Positions 51,027 to 59,618 of a stretch of 64,000 bases of DNA are shown piece after piece; within the stretch, counting starts at the first letter, position 1, and every line of letters starts with the position of its first letter. The DNA is from an uncultured Ruminococcus sp. (GTDB lineage: Bacteria; Bacillota; Clostridia; Lachnospirales; Lachnospiraceae), in the NCBI GenBank assembly GCA_904377845.1, contig CAJFGR010000010.1:50833-114832 (forward strand), written 5' to 3'. A program made the position numbers and the translations under genes. The notes under the pieces are model-generated. The model was not told the origin of the DNA. It saw nothing but the letters and a program-made list of their open reading frames with translations, and ran no database searches.

Positions 51027-51893
51027 ATGACAGAAGCGATAAAGTTGTCGAACGGCATATCTGTACCAATGGAAGGCTTTGGGGTCTTTCAGATACCGGA
51101 GGCAGACTGCGAGCGTGTTGTCAGGGATGCGATAGAAGCCGGATACCGTCTGATTGATACAGCCAGTTCTTACCAGAATGAAGAGGCTGTCGGACGGGCA
51201 ATTCAAAATTGCGGGATTCCGAGAGAAGAGCTTTTTATTACAACAAAGGCTTATATTCAGGAAATGGGTTATGATAATACAATGCAGGCATTTGACCGTT
51301 CTCTGAAAAGGCTGGGACTGGATTATCTTGATCTGTATCTGATCCATATGCCGTTTGGAGATTATTACGGTTCATGGCGGGCGATGGAGGAGCTTTACCG
51401 GCAGGGCAGGGTTCGGGCTATAGGCGTCTGTAATTTCCTGCCGGACCGTCTGCTGGATCTGTGTTATAATGCGGATATTAAGCCGCAGATCAACCAGATC
51501 GAGAGACATCCCCATTATCAGCGCGCGGAAGAGCTGAAGATCATGGAAGAACTCGGAGTTCAGCCGGAGGCGTGGGCTCCATTTGCGGAAGGGCTGAAAG
51601 GAATGTTTAACGAGCCGGTATTGGCGGATATTGCCGCAAAATACGGGAAGACGCCGGCACAGGTGATTCTGCGATGGAATGTGCAGCAGGGTGTTATCGT
51701 GATACCGAAGTCTGTCCACCGGGAACGCATGGAAGAAAATCTGGATATCTGGGATTTTGAGCTGGATGCTGAGGATATGGGACAAATTGAAAAACTGGAT
51801 AAGAACTGTCCTTCCATGTTAGATACCCGTAAGATCAGCGAGGTCAGAAGGGTCTATGATTATCTCAATAATCCTGTTCTGACAAGCTTATAA
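51027..51893 (+). CDS. Aldo/keto reductase
   Basis: A 288-residue NADPH-dependent (beta/alpha)8 reductase: EAGYRLIDTASSYQNEEAVGRAI with catalytic Asp and Tyr, FITTKAYIQEMGYDN, LIHMPFGDYYGSWRAMEEL (catalytic His) and VIPKSVHRERMEENLDIWDFEL at the cofactor site. Resembles 2,5-diketogluconate reductase-type AKRs. AGAAGGAGGCGGATAGT precedes the ATG. The usual catalytic lysine appears as TTKAY. Confidence 0.92.
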   Translation: MTEAIKLSNGISVPMEGFGVFQIPEADCERVVRDAIEAGYRLIDTASSYQNEEAVGRAIQNCGIPREELFITTKAYIQEMGYDNTMQAFDRSLKRLGLDYLDLYLIHMPFGDYYGSWRAMEELYRQGRVRAIGVCNFLPDRLLDLCYNADIKPQINQIERHPHYQRAEELKIMEELGVQPEAWAPFAEGLKGMFNEPVLADIAAKYGKTPAQVILRWNVQQGVIVIPKSVHRERMEENLDIWDFELDAEDMGQIEKLDKNCPSMLDTRKISEVRRVYDYLNNPVLTSL

Positions 51894-51932
51894 GTACAAA
51901 TTCGATAAAACAGGGAAAGGAAGCGGTTAATC

Positions 51933-52289
51933 ATGATGAATATGGAAGTCAACGGGACGGATATTAAGGTAAAACTGTATGACAACAGTTCGGCGAAAGC
52001 GTTGGAAGAACTGCTCAGGAAAGGCCCGTTTACGCTCAATATGAAAGACTATGCCCATATGGAGAAGTTCGGCAGTTTTGGAATGCAGCTGCCTGCGAAC
52101 GACGAAATGATCACAACCGAGGCAGGGGATGTGATCCTCTCGGAAGGAAATCTGCTGGTGATTTATTATGCGCCCAACACGTGGAACTTTACCAGACTCG
52201 GTAAGGTGCAGGATCTGTCCGCGGATGAGCTGAAAAAGGTGCTCGGAAAAGGAAGCATCACGGCAACCCTCACACTTACAGATGAATAA
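51933..52289 (+). CDS. Cyclophilin-like fold protein
   Basis: A 118-residue protein of the bacterial cyclophilin-like family (DIKVKLYDNSSAKALEELL; LVIYYAPNTWNFTRLGKV). These lack peptidyl-prolyl isomerase residues and have no known role, but often sit beside aldo/keto reductases, flavodoxins and carboxymuconolactone decarboxylase-like genes, as here. AAAGGAAGCGGTTAATC precedes ATGATG. Confidence 0.85.
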   Translation: MMNMEVNGTDIKVKLYDNSSAKALEELLRKGPFTLNMKDYAHMEKFGSFGMQLPANDEMITTEAGDVILSEGNLLVIYYAPNTWNFTRLGKVQDLSADELKKVLGKGSITATLTLTDE

Positions 52290-52366
52290 TGCCGGATGCA
52301 GTTTGTATAGGAATGAAGGCATCCATTTACAGAGCAATGCCAGAATACATAGTAGGAGAGAGAATT

Positions 52367-52608
52367 ATGAAAATTGTAGTTTTGCAGGATGATAATCAGA
52401 AAATACGGACGGCAATCCTGGGTGCGGTACTCCGTCCATGACGCCGTACAGCTCTCTGGCAGGCGGCAGACTGTCGAAGCACCCGGAGAAGATCAATTAT
52501 CTGGAAGAGCCTTATGTTCCACATAAGCTGGTAGATGTAATGGCGCAGAACACAGCTGCGGCTTCCGGTAAGAGCCATGTCTGGTCTGCCGGAGAACAGA
52601 AAATCTGA
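52367..52608 (+). pseudogene. Composite gene remnant, partly aldo/keto reductase
   Basis: AGGAGAGAGAATT precedes ATG 52367, but that frame (MKIVVLQDDNQKIRTAILGA) stops at 52441 after 24 residues. Overlapping at 52438, a second frame encodes TPYSSLAGGRLSKHPEKINYLEE, typical of a stretch late in YhdN-type aldo/keto reductases. It then becomes YVPHKLVDVMAQNTAAASGK, which I cannot place, and ends at 52608. No complete domain remains. It looks like the residue of one or more deletions. Confidence 0.6.
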
Positions 52609-52621
52609 AGGAGGAATACGT

Positions 52622-53308
52622 ATGAAATATTATGAAACAGACCCGGAATTTATGGAACGGGTAGAACATTTTGCTTTTGATGAAGTTGTAAATGAAGAAA
52701 ATCAACAGCTGGACGCTCCGGTTCGCTGGCTGGCTATATTGGCGGCCCTGGTGGGCTCTCAGGGACTGGATGCCTACAAAGAATTCCTGCCGCGTGCTCT
52801 TGATGAAGGGATTCAGCCGGAGGCGGTGAAGGAAATGGTATATCAGTCCGTGGACTATGTCGGCATGGGCCGGATGTGGCCTTTCATGCAGGCGACCAAT
52901 GAGATATTTGCAGAGCGCAAGATTACTCTTCCGGCCAGCGGGAAATCTACAACAACCATGGAAAACCGTCTGGAAAAAGGAGCTCAGGCTCAGGCGGATA
53001 TTTTCGGCCCTCAGATGAAAGAGGCATGGAAAAACGGACATATCAACCGTTGGCTTGCCGCCAACTGCTTTGGCGACTATTACACCCGTACAGGACTTGA
53101 TCTTGCCCAGAGAGAAATGATCACGTTCTGTTTCCTGATGGCTCAGGGAGGCTGTGAACCGCAGCTTATCGCCCATGCGAAAGGAAATATGAATCTTGGA
53201 AATGATAAAGAATTTCTGATCCGGGTCGTGTCCCAGTGCCTGCCTTATATCGGGTATCCCCGCAGTCTGAATGCAGTTACCTGTGTAAATAAGGCCGCAG
53301 AAGAATAA
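52622..53308 (+). CDS. Carboxymuconolactone decarboxylase family protein
   Basis: 228 residues with two CMD/AhpD-like halves: LDAPVRWLAILAALVGSQGLDAYKEFLP and LDLAQREMITFCFLMAQGGCEPQLIAHAKGNMNLG. Such proteins act as decarboxylases or peroxidase-like reductases; the usual AhpD CxxC is absent, with a single cysteine (GGCEPQ). ATG 52622 follows AAGGAGGAATACGT; the ORF start at 52577 belongs to the upstream remnant. Groups with the aldo/keto reductase and cyclophilin-like genes. Confidence 0.87.
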   Translation: MKYYETDPEFMERVEHFAFDEVVNEENQQLDAPVRWLAILAALVGSQGLDAYKEFLPRALDEGIQPEAVKEMVYQSVDYVGMGRMWPFMQATNEIFAERKITLPASGKSTTTMENRLEKGAQAQADIFGPQMKEAWKNGHINRWLAANCFGDYYTRTGLDLAQREMITFCFLMAQGGCEPQLIAHAKGNMNLGNDKEFLIRVVSQCLPYIGYPRSLNAVTCVNKAAEE

Positions 53309-53447
53309 ATAAATTTAATATAAAACATCAGCTTGTGGTTATCAATCAGAAAGTCTATAATGTGAATATGGCTTTTGATACTGAGGATTCCCCCTGAGCT
53401 TCAATTGCAGCATATAAAGCCGGAGCGCCGGTAACATGGAGGAAGTA

Positions 53448-54359
53448 ATGGCAGCGCTTGTATTTATGATTCTCGGATTTGCGGTGGGACGTGTCTTTCC
53501 TGTCCGGTACAAAATATTTAATGAACGGATACAGCTGCTGTGTACGCTTGTTCTGATTTTCCTGATGGGTGTGGGGCTGGGACAGAGAGACGGATTCTTT
53601 TCCGGGCTTATCAGCCTTGGCTTTACAAGTTTCCTGTTCTTTCTGATTCCGACAATTTTGTCGATTGCGGTTGTCTATCTGCTGACCAGATGGTTTATGG
53701 ACGGAGCAGGAGAAAAGAGCAGGAGAGATGCAGGCGGAAGACGGAGAGATACGAAAGACAGCGATCCCATGGTATATCTGGCTCTTGGCGCGCTGCTACT
53801 GGGAATCGGATTCGGAGCGGTTCCGTTGACGGCACACATTCTGAAGCCGTTGTCCGACCATACGGACTGGCTGCTCGGTCTGCTCATGTTTTCAGTCGGA
53901 ATCAGTGTAGGGCTTCATCGGGGAATCGTGGCCGGGATACGGCAGCACCATGTGAAGATCCTGCTTATCCCTGCCGGGATAATCGCAGGTTCACTGGCAG
54001 GAGGCGTCGTGTGCGGGCTGCTGATGCATTATCCGGTCAGACAGGCTGTCTCCATCGCAGGTGGCTTGGGCTGGTACAGTCTGGCCGGAGTATCCATAAC
54101 CAATCTGGCCGGAGCAGAGGCGGGAAGTATTGCATTTCTGAGCAATCTGATGCGGGAGATCGGCGCCTTCTTTATGATCCCTTATATTTCCCGACATTTT
54201 AATGTCTGTACCTGTATCGCCCCGGCGGCTGCCACGAGTGAGGATACCACTCTGCCGATGCTGATGCGCTATACGAATGAAGAGACGGTAGTTCTTTCCG
54301 TGTTTAACGGGATTATCTGCTCTGCTGCTGTGCCGGTACTTATCTCGTTTTGTTATTGA
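53448..54359 (+). CDS. lysO: LysO family transporter
   Basis: A 303-residue membrane protein with about eight helices: LVLIFLMGVGLGQRDGFFSGL, LLGLLMFSVGISVGLHRG, VSIAGGLGWYSLAGVSITNLAGAEAGSIAFLSNLMREIGAFFMIP. The last block is the LysO (YbjE) signature for lysine export. GGAGG lies five bases before ATG 53448, which beats ATG 53436. It is followed without gap by the DUF5714 gene. Confidence 0.88.
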   Translation: MAALVFMILGFAVGRVFPVRYKIFNERIQLLCTLVLIFLMGVGLGQRDGFFSGLISLGFTSFLFFLIPTILSIAVVYLLTRWFMDGAGEKSRRDAGGRRRDTKDSDPMVYLALGALLLGIGFGAVPLTAHILKPLSDHTDWLLGLLMFSVGISVGLHRGIVAGIRQHHVKILLIPAGIIAGSLAGGVVCGLLMHYPVRQAVSIAGGLGWYSLAGVSITNLAGAEAGSIAFLSNLMREIGAFFMIPYISRHFNVCTCIAPAAATSEDTTLPMLMRYTNEETVVLSVFNGIICSAAVPVLISFCY

Positions 54360-54371
54360 ATGGAGAAACCT

Positions 54372-55448
54372 ATGAAAGAGGAATGTCTGATCTGCAAAGC
54401 TCCATTGGAATATCTGAATGAAGATATTGAGATGGAGTGTGAATTATGCCATAAAAAAGAAAAAAGCAAAACAAGATGCATAAACGGTCATTATGTCTGT
54501 AACGAATGTCATATGCAGGGAATCGACAGCCTGATCGGCTTGTGTCTGAATGAAACATCCGGGAATCCGGTGGCGATACTCAACAAAATGATGTCCATGC
54601 CGTTCTGCCATATGCACGGGCCGGAGCATCATGTCATGGTAGGGATGGCGCTGCTGACTGCGTATAAGAACTGCGGCGGCGAGATTGACCTGAAGCGGTC
54701 TCTGATCGAGATGAACAGCAGGGGAAGTTCGGTTCCGGGCGGCGCCTGCGGATTCTGGGGCGCCTGCGGGGCAGGAATCAGCGCGGGAATGTTTATTTCT
54801 ATCGTTACCGGATCTACGCCGCTCGGAAAAGACAATTTCGGTCTGTCACACAAGATGACGGCAAGAGCACTGGACGCGATCGGCGAGGTCGGAGGACCCC
54901 GCTGCTGCAAGAGAGATTCGTATCTCTCCATAACAAGAGCGGTTGATTTCGTAAAAGAAAATCTTGGGATCGAGATGGAACAGTCAGACATTGTCTGTGC
55001 TTACACCAGCCAGAACAATCAGTGTATCGGGAAAAGGTGTCCGTTTTCCAGAGTAAATGCGAAGAAAAAGAAGATTGCGTTTATCTGCGTTCATAACTCC
55101 TGCCGGAGTCAGATCGCGGAAGCATTCGGAAGGAAATATCTGTCCGATCGTTATGAGTGCTATTCCGCGGGAACGGAAGTGAAGCCGCAGATCAATCAGG
55201 ACGCCGTAAGGCTGATGAAACAGGAGTACAGCATTGATATGGAAAAAGACCAGTATCCGAAGCTGCTGGAAGATATACCGGAAGCAGATATCTATGTGTC
55301 CATGGGATGTAATGTATCGTGTCCAAATATTCCCGGCAGGAAGGTTATTGACTGGGGACTGGACGATCCGACCGGTAAGGAAGATGCGGTATTTATGGAT
55401 GTGATCAGGCAGATAGAACATAATATATTGGAAATGAAAGATAAATAA
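54372..55448 (+). CDS. DUF5714 domain fused to arsenate-reductase/LMW-phosphatase-like domain
   Basis: 358 residues. The first 215 or so form DUF5714: a zinc-binding start (CLICKAPL, CELC, CNECHMQGIDSL), CHMHGPEHHVMVG and PGGACGFWGACGAGISAGMF. Residues about 235-358 form a thioredoxin-type arsenate reductase/low-molecular-weight phosphatase: ICVHNSCRSQIAEAF with the Cys-x5-Arg loop, and DWGLDDPTGKED with the general-acid Asp. GGAG six bases before ATG 54372 supports this start over 54360. Function unknown; possible metalloid or cysteine-based chemistry. Confidence 0.8.
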   Translation: MKEECLICKAPLEYLNEDIEMECELCHKKEKSKTRCINGHYVCNECHMQGIDSLIGLCLNETSGNPVAILNKMMSMPFCHMHGPEHHVMVGMALLTAYKNCGGEIDLKRSLIEMNSRGSSVPGGACGFWGACGAGISAGMFISIVTGSTPLGKDNFGLSHKMTARALDAIGEVGGPRCCKRDSYLSITRAVDFVKENLGIEMEQSDIVCAYTSQNNQCIGKRCPFSRVNAKKKKIAFICVHNSCRSQIAEAFGRKYLSDRYECYSAGTEVKPQINQDAVRLMKQEYSIDMEKDQYPKLLEDIPEADIYVSMGCNVSCPNIPGRKVIDWGLDDPTGKEDAVFMDVIRQIEHNILEMKDK

Positions 55449-55561
55449 GCAGATATATGGAATAATTCCCCCGTTTCAATATTTTTTTCACTGTGAACGG
55501 TTCTGTTTGGAATATAAAATAGACAGGAAAAGAATCAGTACACAGATGGAGAAGAATTGAA

Positions 55562-56116
55562 ATGGGTATGATCAGTAATGAAAATTTAAATGAATTTCTC
55601 AAGGAAGTCAGAGAGAAGGCAAAAGGAGAAGACAAACTGCTGGAGCAGTTTGAGCGCTGTTTTCTGAATACCCTTGAGACAACAGTGAGAATGAAGGAAG
55701 ACGGAACTGTGTACGTGATCACCGGGGACATCCCGGCGATGTGGCTGAGAGACTCCACGGCACAGATCCGTCCTTTTCTGTTTCCGGCAAAAGAAAATGA
55801 AGAGATCCGGCAGATGATCGCGGGGCTTGTGAAACGGCAGTTTTATGCGGCCGTGATCAACGAAAGGTTCGGCCTGGGCCTCTGCCTGGAGTTCGAGCGG
55901 AAGAACCTGCCGCACTTTATGCAGTGGAAATCAAGAGCCAGCGGCGACTATGTGGTGGGGCTTGAACCGGCGAACTCCAGTGTATACGGAAGAGGGTTCC
56001 ACGAGGAACAGGGAGACCTGCATATGCTGGGACCTTTTGAATCAGAGACGATGAATCTCACTTTAAGGATACTGGAAGGCGAAGAACTGGATGAAATACA
56101 GCGTCTGACAGTGTAA
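55562..56116 (+). pseudogene. In-frame fusion of a GH125 N-terminus to a DUF4432 C-terminus
   Basis: Residues 1-93 match the start of GH125 exo-alpha-mannosidases (VITGDIPAMWLRDSTAQIRPFL, then IAGLVKRQ). From about residue 95 the sequence is the end of a DUF4432 aldose-epimerase-like protein (INERFGLGLCLEF, LPHFMQWKSRASGDYVVGLEPANSS). The GH125 catalytic core and the DUF4432 active-site region are both missing, so neither activity is expected. The junction lies near base 55840. A GGAG site precedes the start, so the product may still be made. Confidence 0.82.
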
Positions 56117-56159
56117 AATAGACATAAAACGATCAAAAATCAACGCAGTAATTAAAGAC

Positions 56160-56807
56160 ATGGAAAAACTGATCAAAGAGCACGGATTCGAGATTCCGCC
56201 GTTCTGTAACTGGACGCCGGAGGGCTGGAAGACGAAAAACCATGAATATGATGAGATCAGAGACAATATGCTGGGCTGGGACATTACTGACTACGGCCTT
56301 GGCAAATTTGATGAAGTGGGATTTGCCCTGATCACGATCCGAAACGGAAATGTAAAGGACGACAGATATACAAAACCGTATGCAGAGAAACTGCTCATGG
56401 TAAATGAAGGACAGATGGCGCCCATGCATTTCCACTGGAACAAGATGGAAGACATCATCAACAGAGGAGGCGGCAATGTCCTGATCACGGTATACAATTC
56501 CACGGAGGATGGAGAATTCGCGGATACAGACGTGACTGTGCACAGCGACGGAAGAACCTATACAGTGCCTGCGGGAACACGTGTGAGACTGACGCCGGGA
56601 GAGAGTATTACGATCCAGCCTTATCTCTATCATGATTTCCATGTAGAGGAAGGAACGGGAGCTGTTCTGCTCGGAGAAGTATCTATGTGCAACGACGACG
56701 AGAACGACAACCGCTTCTATGAACCGATCGGAAGATTCCCGACCATCGAGGAAGATGAGCCTGCATACCGTCTGCTCTGCAATGAGTATCCGGCAGCAGA
56801 GGAGTAA
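56160..56807 (+). CDS. D-lyxose/D-mannose isomerase family protein
   Basis: A cupin-fold sugar isomerase of about 215 residues: MAPMHFHWNKMEDIINRGGGN (metal His and Glu residues), VPAGTRVRLTPGESITIQPYLYHDFH. It interconverts D-lyxose with D-xylulose and D-mannose with D-fructose. The reading frame extends upstream in phase as KRSKINAVIKDM, the usual family N-terminus, but the codon in the expected start position (56124) is ATA, and no ribosome site precedes either ATA or ATG 56160. Expression may be impaired. Confidence 0.82.
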   Translation: MEKLIKEHGFEIPPFCNWTPEGWKTKNHEYDEIRDNMLGWDITDYGLGKFDEVGFALITIRNGNVKDDRYTKPYAEKLLMVNEGQMAPMHFHWNKMEDIINRGGGNVLITVYNSTEDGEFADTDVTVHSDGRTYTVPAGTRVRLTPGESITIQPYLYHDFHVEEGTGAVLLGEVSMCNDDENDNRFYEPIGRFPTIEEDEPAYRLLCNEYPAAEE

Positions 56808-56877
56808 TACATAAAATCCTGCAGAGGGCTGACAGTTCTGCCTGTTCAGCCCTTTTTGCACACAGAAAGGGAGAGAC

Positions 56878-59457
56878 ATGATAAGGACAGAGTTAAACAG
56901 AGACTGGAGAATGCGCTGTATGTCCGGCGGAGATTGGCAGAGCGCTGTGGTTCCGGGAACCGTATATACGGATCTTCTACGAAACGGAAATATGGAAGAT
57001 CCTTACTGGAAGGACAACGAGGATTCGGCGTGCGCCCTTATGGAGGACGATTACGAGTACGAGTGCAGGTTTGTGCCGGATGAAGCACTGATGAGGAGCA
57101 GGACGCGGCTGCTTAAGTTTGACGGGCTGGATACCTGCGCATCCATATACCTGAACGGAGAACTTCTGGGAGAACCCTGCAATATGCACCGTATCTGGGA
57201 ATATGACGTCACAGACAGTCTGAGGGAGGGAGAAAACCTGCTGAACGTGCAGTTTCACTCCCCGCTCAGATACATTGCGCAGGCGTATAAGAAGTACGGC
57301 AATATCGGAAATGACGATACTTACGAGGGCTTCATGCATCTGCGAAAAGCCCACTATATGTTCGGGTGGGACTGGGGCGCGCATCTTCCGGATGCCGGGA
57401 TCTTCCGCAGTGTCTCTCTTCTGGGGATTGAAGAAGGACGGATCGGCAGTGTCTATATCAGGCAGAGGCATGAGGAGAGTAAGGTAACACTTCTCTTAGA
57501 AGCCGAAGCGTCATGTATCAGCGGAAGAGGGGACGGCAGCAGTCCCGCCGGCGGAAATACCGGAGAACCGGAACAAAAGATCTGCTGGCAGGCAGCGGTC
57601 ACATCCCCTGACGGAAAAACATACCGGGCCGTTCTGGCGGACGGCAGAGGAGCGCTGGTCATTGAAGAACCGCAGCTCTGGTGGCCGAACGGCCTGGGAG
57701 ACCAGCCGCTTTACGATGTGGAAGTATCCATGCGGATCGGAGAAAAAGAATGCGATGTCTGGAAGAAAAGGATCGGCCTGCGCACGCTGACTGTAAAAAG
57801 GGAAAAGGATGCGTGGGGCGAGAGCTTTGCCCATGAGGTAAACGGAGTCTGCTTCTTTGCCATGGGAGCAGATTATATACCGGAGGACCACCTCCTCGGA
57901 CGGCGGAGCAGAGAACGGACACAGCGGCTCCTTGAGGACTGCCGCCTTGCAAACTTTAATTCGATCCGTGTATGGGGCGGCGGCTTCTATCCGGACGACT
58001 GGTTCTATGATCTGTGCGACGAACTGGGCTTGGTCGTCTGGCAGGATTTCATGTTTGCCTGCTCCGTCTATGAACTGACGGAAGAATTTGAGGCGAATAT
58101 CCGGCAGGAATTTATCGATAATATTACAAGGCTCCGCCATCACGCCAGCCTCGGCCTGTGGTGCGGAAACAATGAGATGGAAATGTTTGTGGACGAGCGG
58201 TGCTGGGTGACAAAACCGAGTGAAGTCAGAGACTATCTGTTCATGTATGAGAGGATCATCCCTGAAGTCCTCAGAAAATATGACCCGGAGACATTCTACT
58301 GGCCTGCAAGCCCCTCCTCCGGCGGAGCTTTTGACAACCCCAATGATCCTGACCGGGGCGACGTCCACTACTGGAAAGTGTGGCACGGCAGCCGCCCGTT
58401 CTCTGAGTACAGAAAGCATTACTTCCGGTATATTTCGGAATTCGGTTTTCAGGCGTTCCCGTCGAAGAAGACGATCGAATCCTTCACAGACGATCCGGCA
58501 GACTGGAATATTTTCTCCTATATTATGGAGAAGCACCAGCGCAATTACGGCGCTAACGGCAAGATTATGAGCTATATGCAGCAGGCATACCGGTATCCGA
58601 CGGATTTCGGCACGCTGATCTATGCCTCCCAGCTGCTGCAGGCGGACGGCATCCGTTACGGTGTGGAGCATTTCCGCAGAAACCGCGGCAGATGCATGGG
58701 CGCTGTCTACTGGCAGCTGAATGACTGCTGGCCTGTAATCTCATGGTCATCCATCGATTATCACGGGAGATGGAAAGCGCTGCACTATTATGCGAAACGC
58801 TTCTTTGCCCCGGTGCTCGTATCCTGCGAGGAGGAGAGCTGGATGACTCAGGAAGCGAATATGAACCGTCAGCATTTCCGGTTTGAAAAATCCGTACGGT
58901 TCAATGCCTCCAACGAGACGAGACAGGACCGGCAGATCCTCCTGCGCTGGCAGGTGAGAAACGCACAGGCGGAAATGCTCCGAAGCGAGGAGATGAAGAT
59001 CACGGTTCCGGCGCTTTCGGCGCAGTGGACCGGGAAAGTGCTGCTTCCGGATATCGATGTGTTCACAGAGTATGTAAGCTTTCAGGCGTACGACCTGACC
59101 GGTGTGTCCGCAGACAGTGTGACGGATGCCGGGGACATCGTGACAGCGGGCGGAGAGAGCATACTTCCGGGAGGAGACGGCTCTATGCAGGAGGCACAGA
59201 TCGCAGACAGCACGGTCATCTTCTCTTATCCGAAATATTTCCGCTATGAGAATCCCCATCTGCAGGCAGAGACAGACGGCGAGTGGATCACTGTCCGTGC
59301 GGACGCCTATGCCAAGAGCGTGGAAATCCTGAATGAGGAGGAAGATCTGATCCTGAGCGATAATTACTTCGATATGAACGCAGGGGTAAAGAAAGTGCGC
59401 ATCCTGCGGGGAAAACCGGACGGACTTCGGGTAAGAAGTGTGTTTGACATTCATTAA
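56878..59457 (+). CDS. Glycoside hydrolase family 2 beta-mannosidase
   Basis: An 859-residue GH2 enzyme: jelly-roll sugar-binding domain (LLKFDGLDTCASIYLNGELLG), immunoglobulin-like domain, then the barrel with FNSIRVWGGGFYPDDWFYDLCDELGLVVWQDFMFACSVY, GLWCGNNEMEMF (acid/base glutamate) and YFRYISEFGFQAFPS (nucleophile glutamate). The MNR-type beta-mannosidase motifs distinguish it from beta-galactosidase. No signal peptide, so it acts in the cytosol. GGGAGAGAC precedes the ATG. Neighbours (lyxose isomerase, GH125 relic) fit use of host or plant mannosides. Confidence 0.92.
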   Translation: MIRTELNRDWRMRCMSGGDWQSAVVPGTVYTDLLRNGNMEDPYWKDNEDSACALMEDDYEYECRFVPDEALMRSRTRLLKFDGLDTCASIYLNGELLGEPCNMHRIWEYDVTDSLREGENLLNVQFHSPLRYIAQAYKKYGNIGNDDTYEGFMHLRKAHYMFGWDWGAHLPDAGIFRSVSLLGIEEGRIGSVYIRQRHEESKVTLLLEAEASCISGRGDGSSPAGGNTGEPEQKICWQAAVTSPDGKTYRAVLADGRGALVIEEPQLWWPNGLGDQPLYDVEVSMRIGEKECDVWKKRIGLRTLTVKREKDAWGESFAHEVNGVCFFAMGADYIPEDHLLGRRSRERTQRLLEDCRLANFNSIRVWGGGFYPDDWFYDLCDELGLVVWQDFMFACSVYELTEEFEANIRQEFIDNITRLRHHASLGLWCGNNEMEMFVDERCWVTKPSEVRDYLFMYERIIPEVLRKYDPETFYWPASPSSGGAFDNPNDPDRGDVHYWKVWHGSRPFSEYRKHYFRYISEFGFQAFPSKKTIESFTDDPADWNIFSYIMEKHQRNYGANGKIMSYMQQAYRYPTDFGTLIYASQLLQADGIRYGVEHFRRNRGRCMGAVYWQLNDCWPVISWSSIDYHGRWKALHYYAKRFFAPVLVSCEEESWMTQEANMNRQHFRFEKSVRFNASNETRQDRQILLRWQVRNAQAEMLRSEEMKITVPALSAQWTGKVLLPDIDVFTEYVSFQAYDLTGVSADSVTDAGDIVTAGGESILPGGDGSMQEAQIADSTVIFSYPKYFRYENPHLQAETDGEWITVRADAYAKSVEILNEEEDLILSDNYFDMNAGVKKVRILRGKPDGLRVRSVFDIH

Positions 59458-59473
59458 TATTGACAGGAAGAAA

Positions 59474-59508
59474 GAAACGGAGAGCTCCGGATGCGGGCTC
59501 TCCGTTTC
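59474..59508 (+). terminator. Terminator after beta-mannosidase
   Basis: GAAACGGAGAGC pairs with GCTCTCCGTTTC; the T-run is weak. Confidence 0.65.
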
Positions 59509-59618
59509 TAGTATGCATTTGTTCCAGCAGCAGGCTCTGTTGAGATGGGCCGGCCGCTGTTTATTTCTTATGGATTGATTCGCTTATGCCGAGCACCGCG
59601 CCGAAAAGGACTGAATTT

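Noticed and set aside
57511-58671. 386-residue ORF on the complement
   Set aside because: Antisense shadow of the beta-mannosidase gene with low-complexity, His/Arg-rich sequence.
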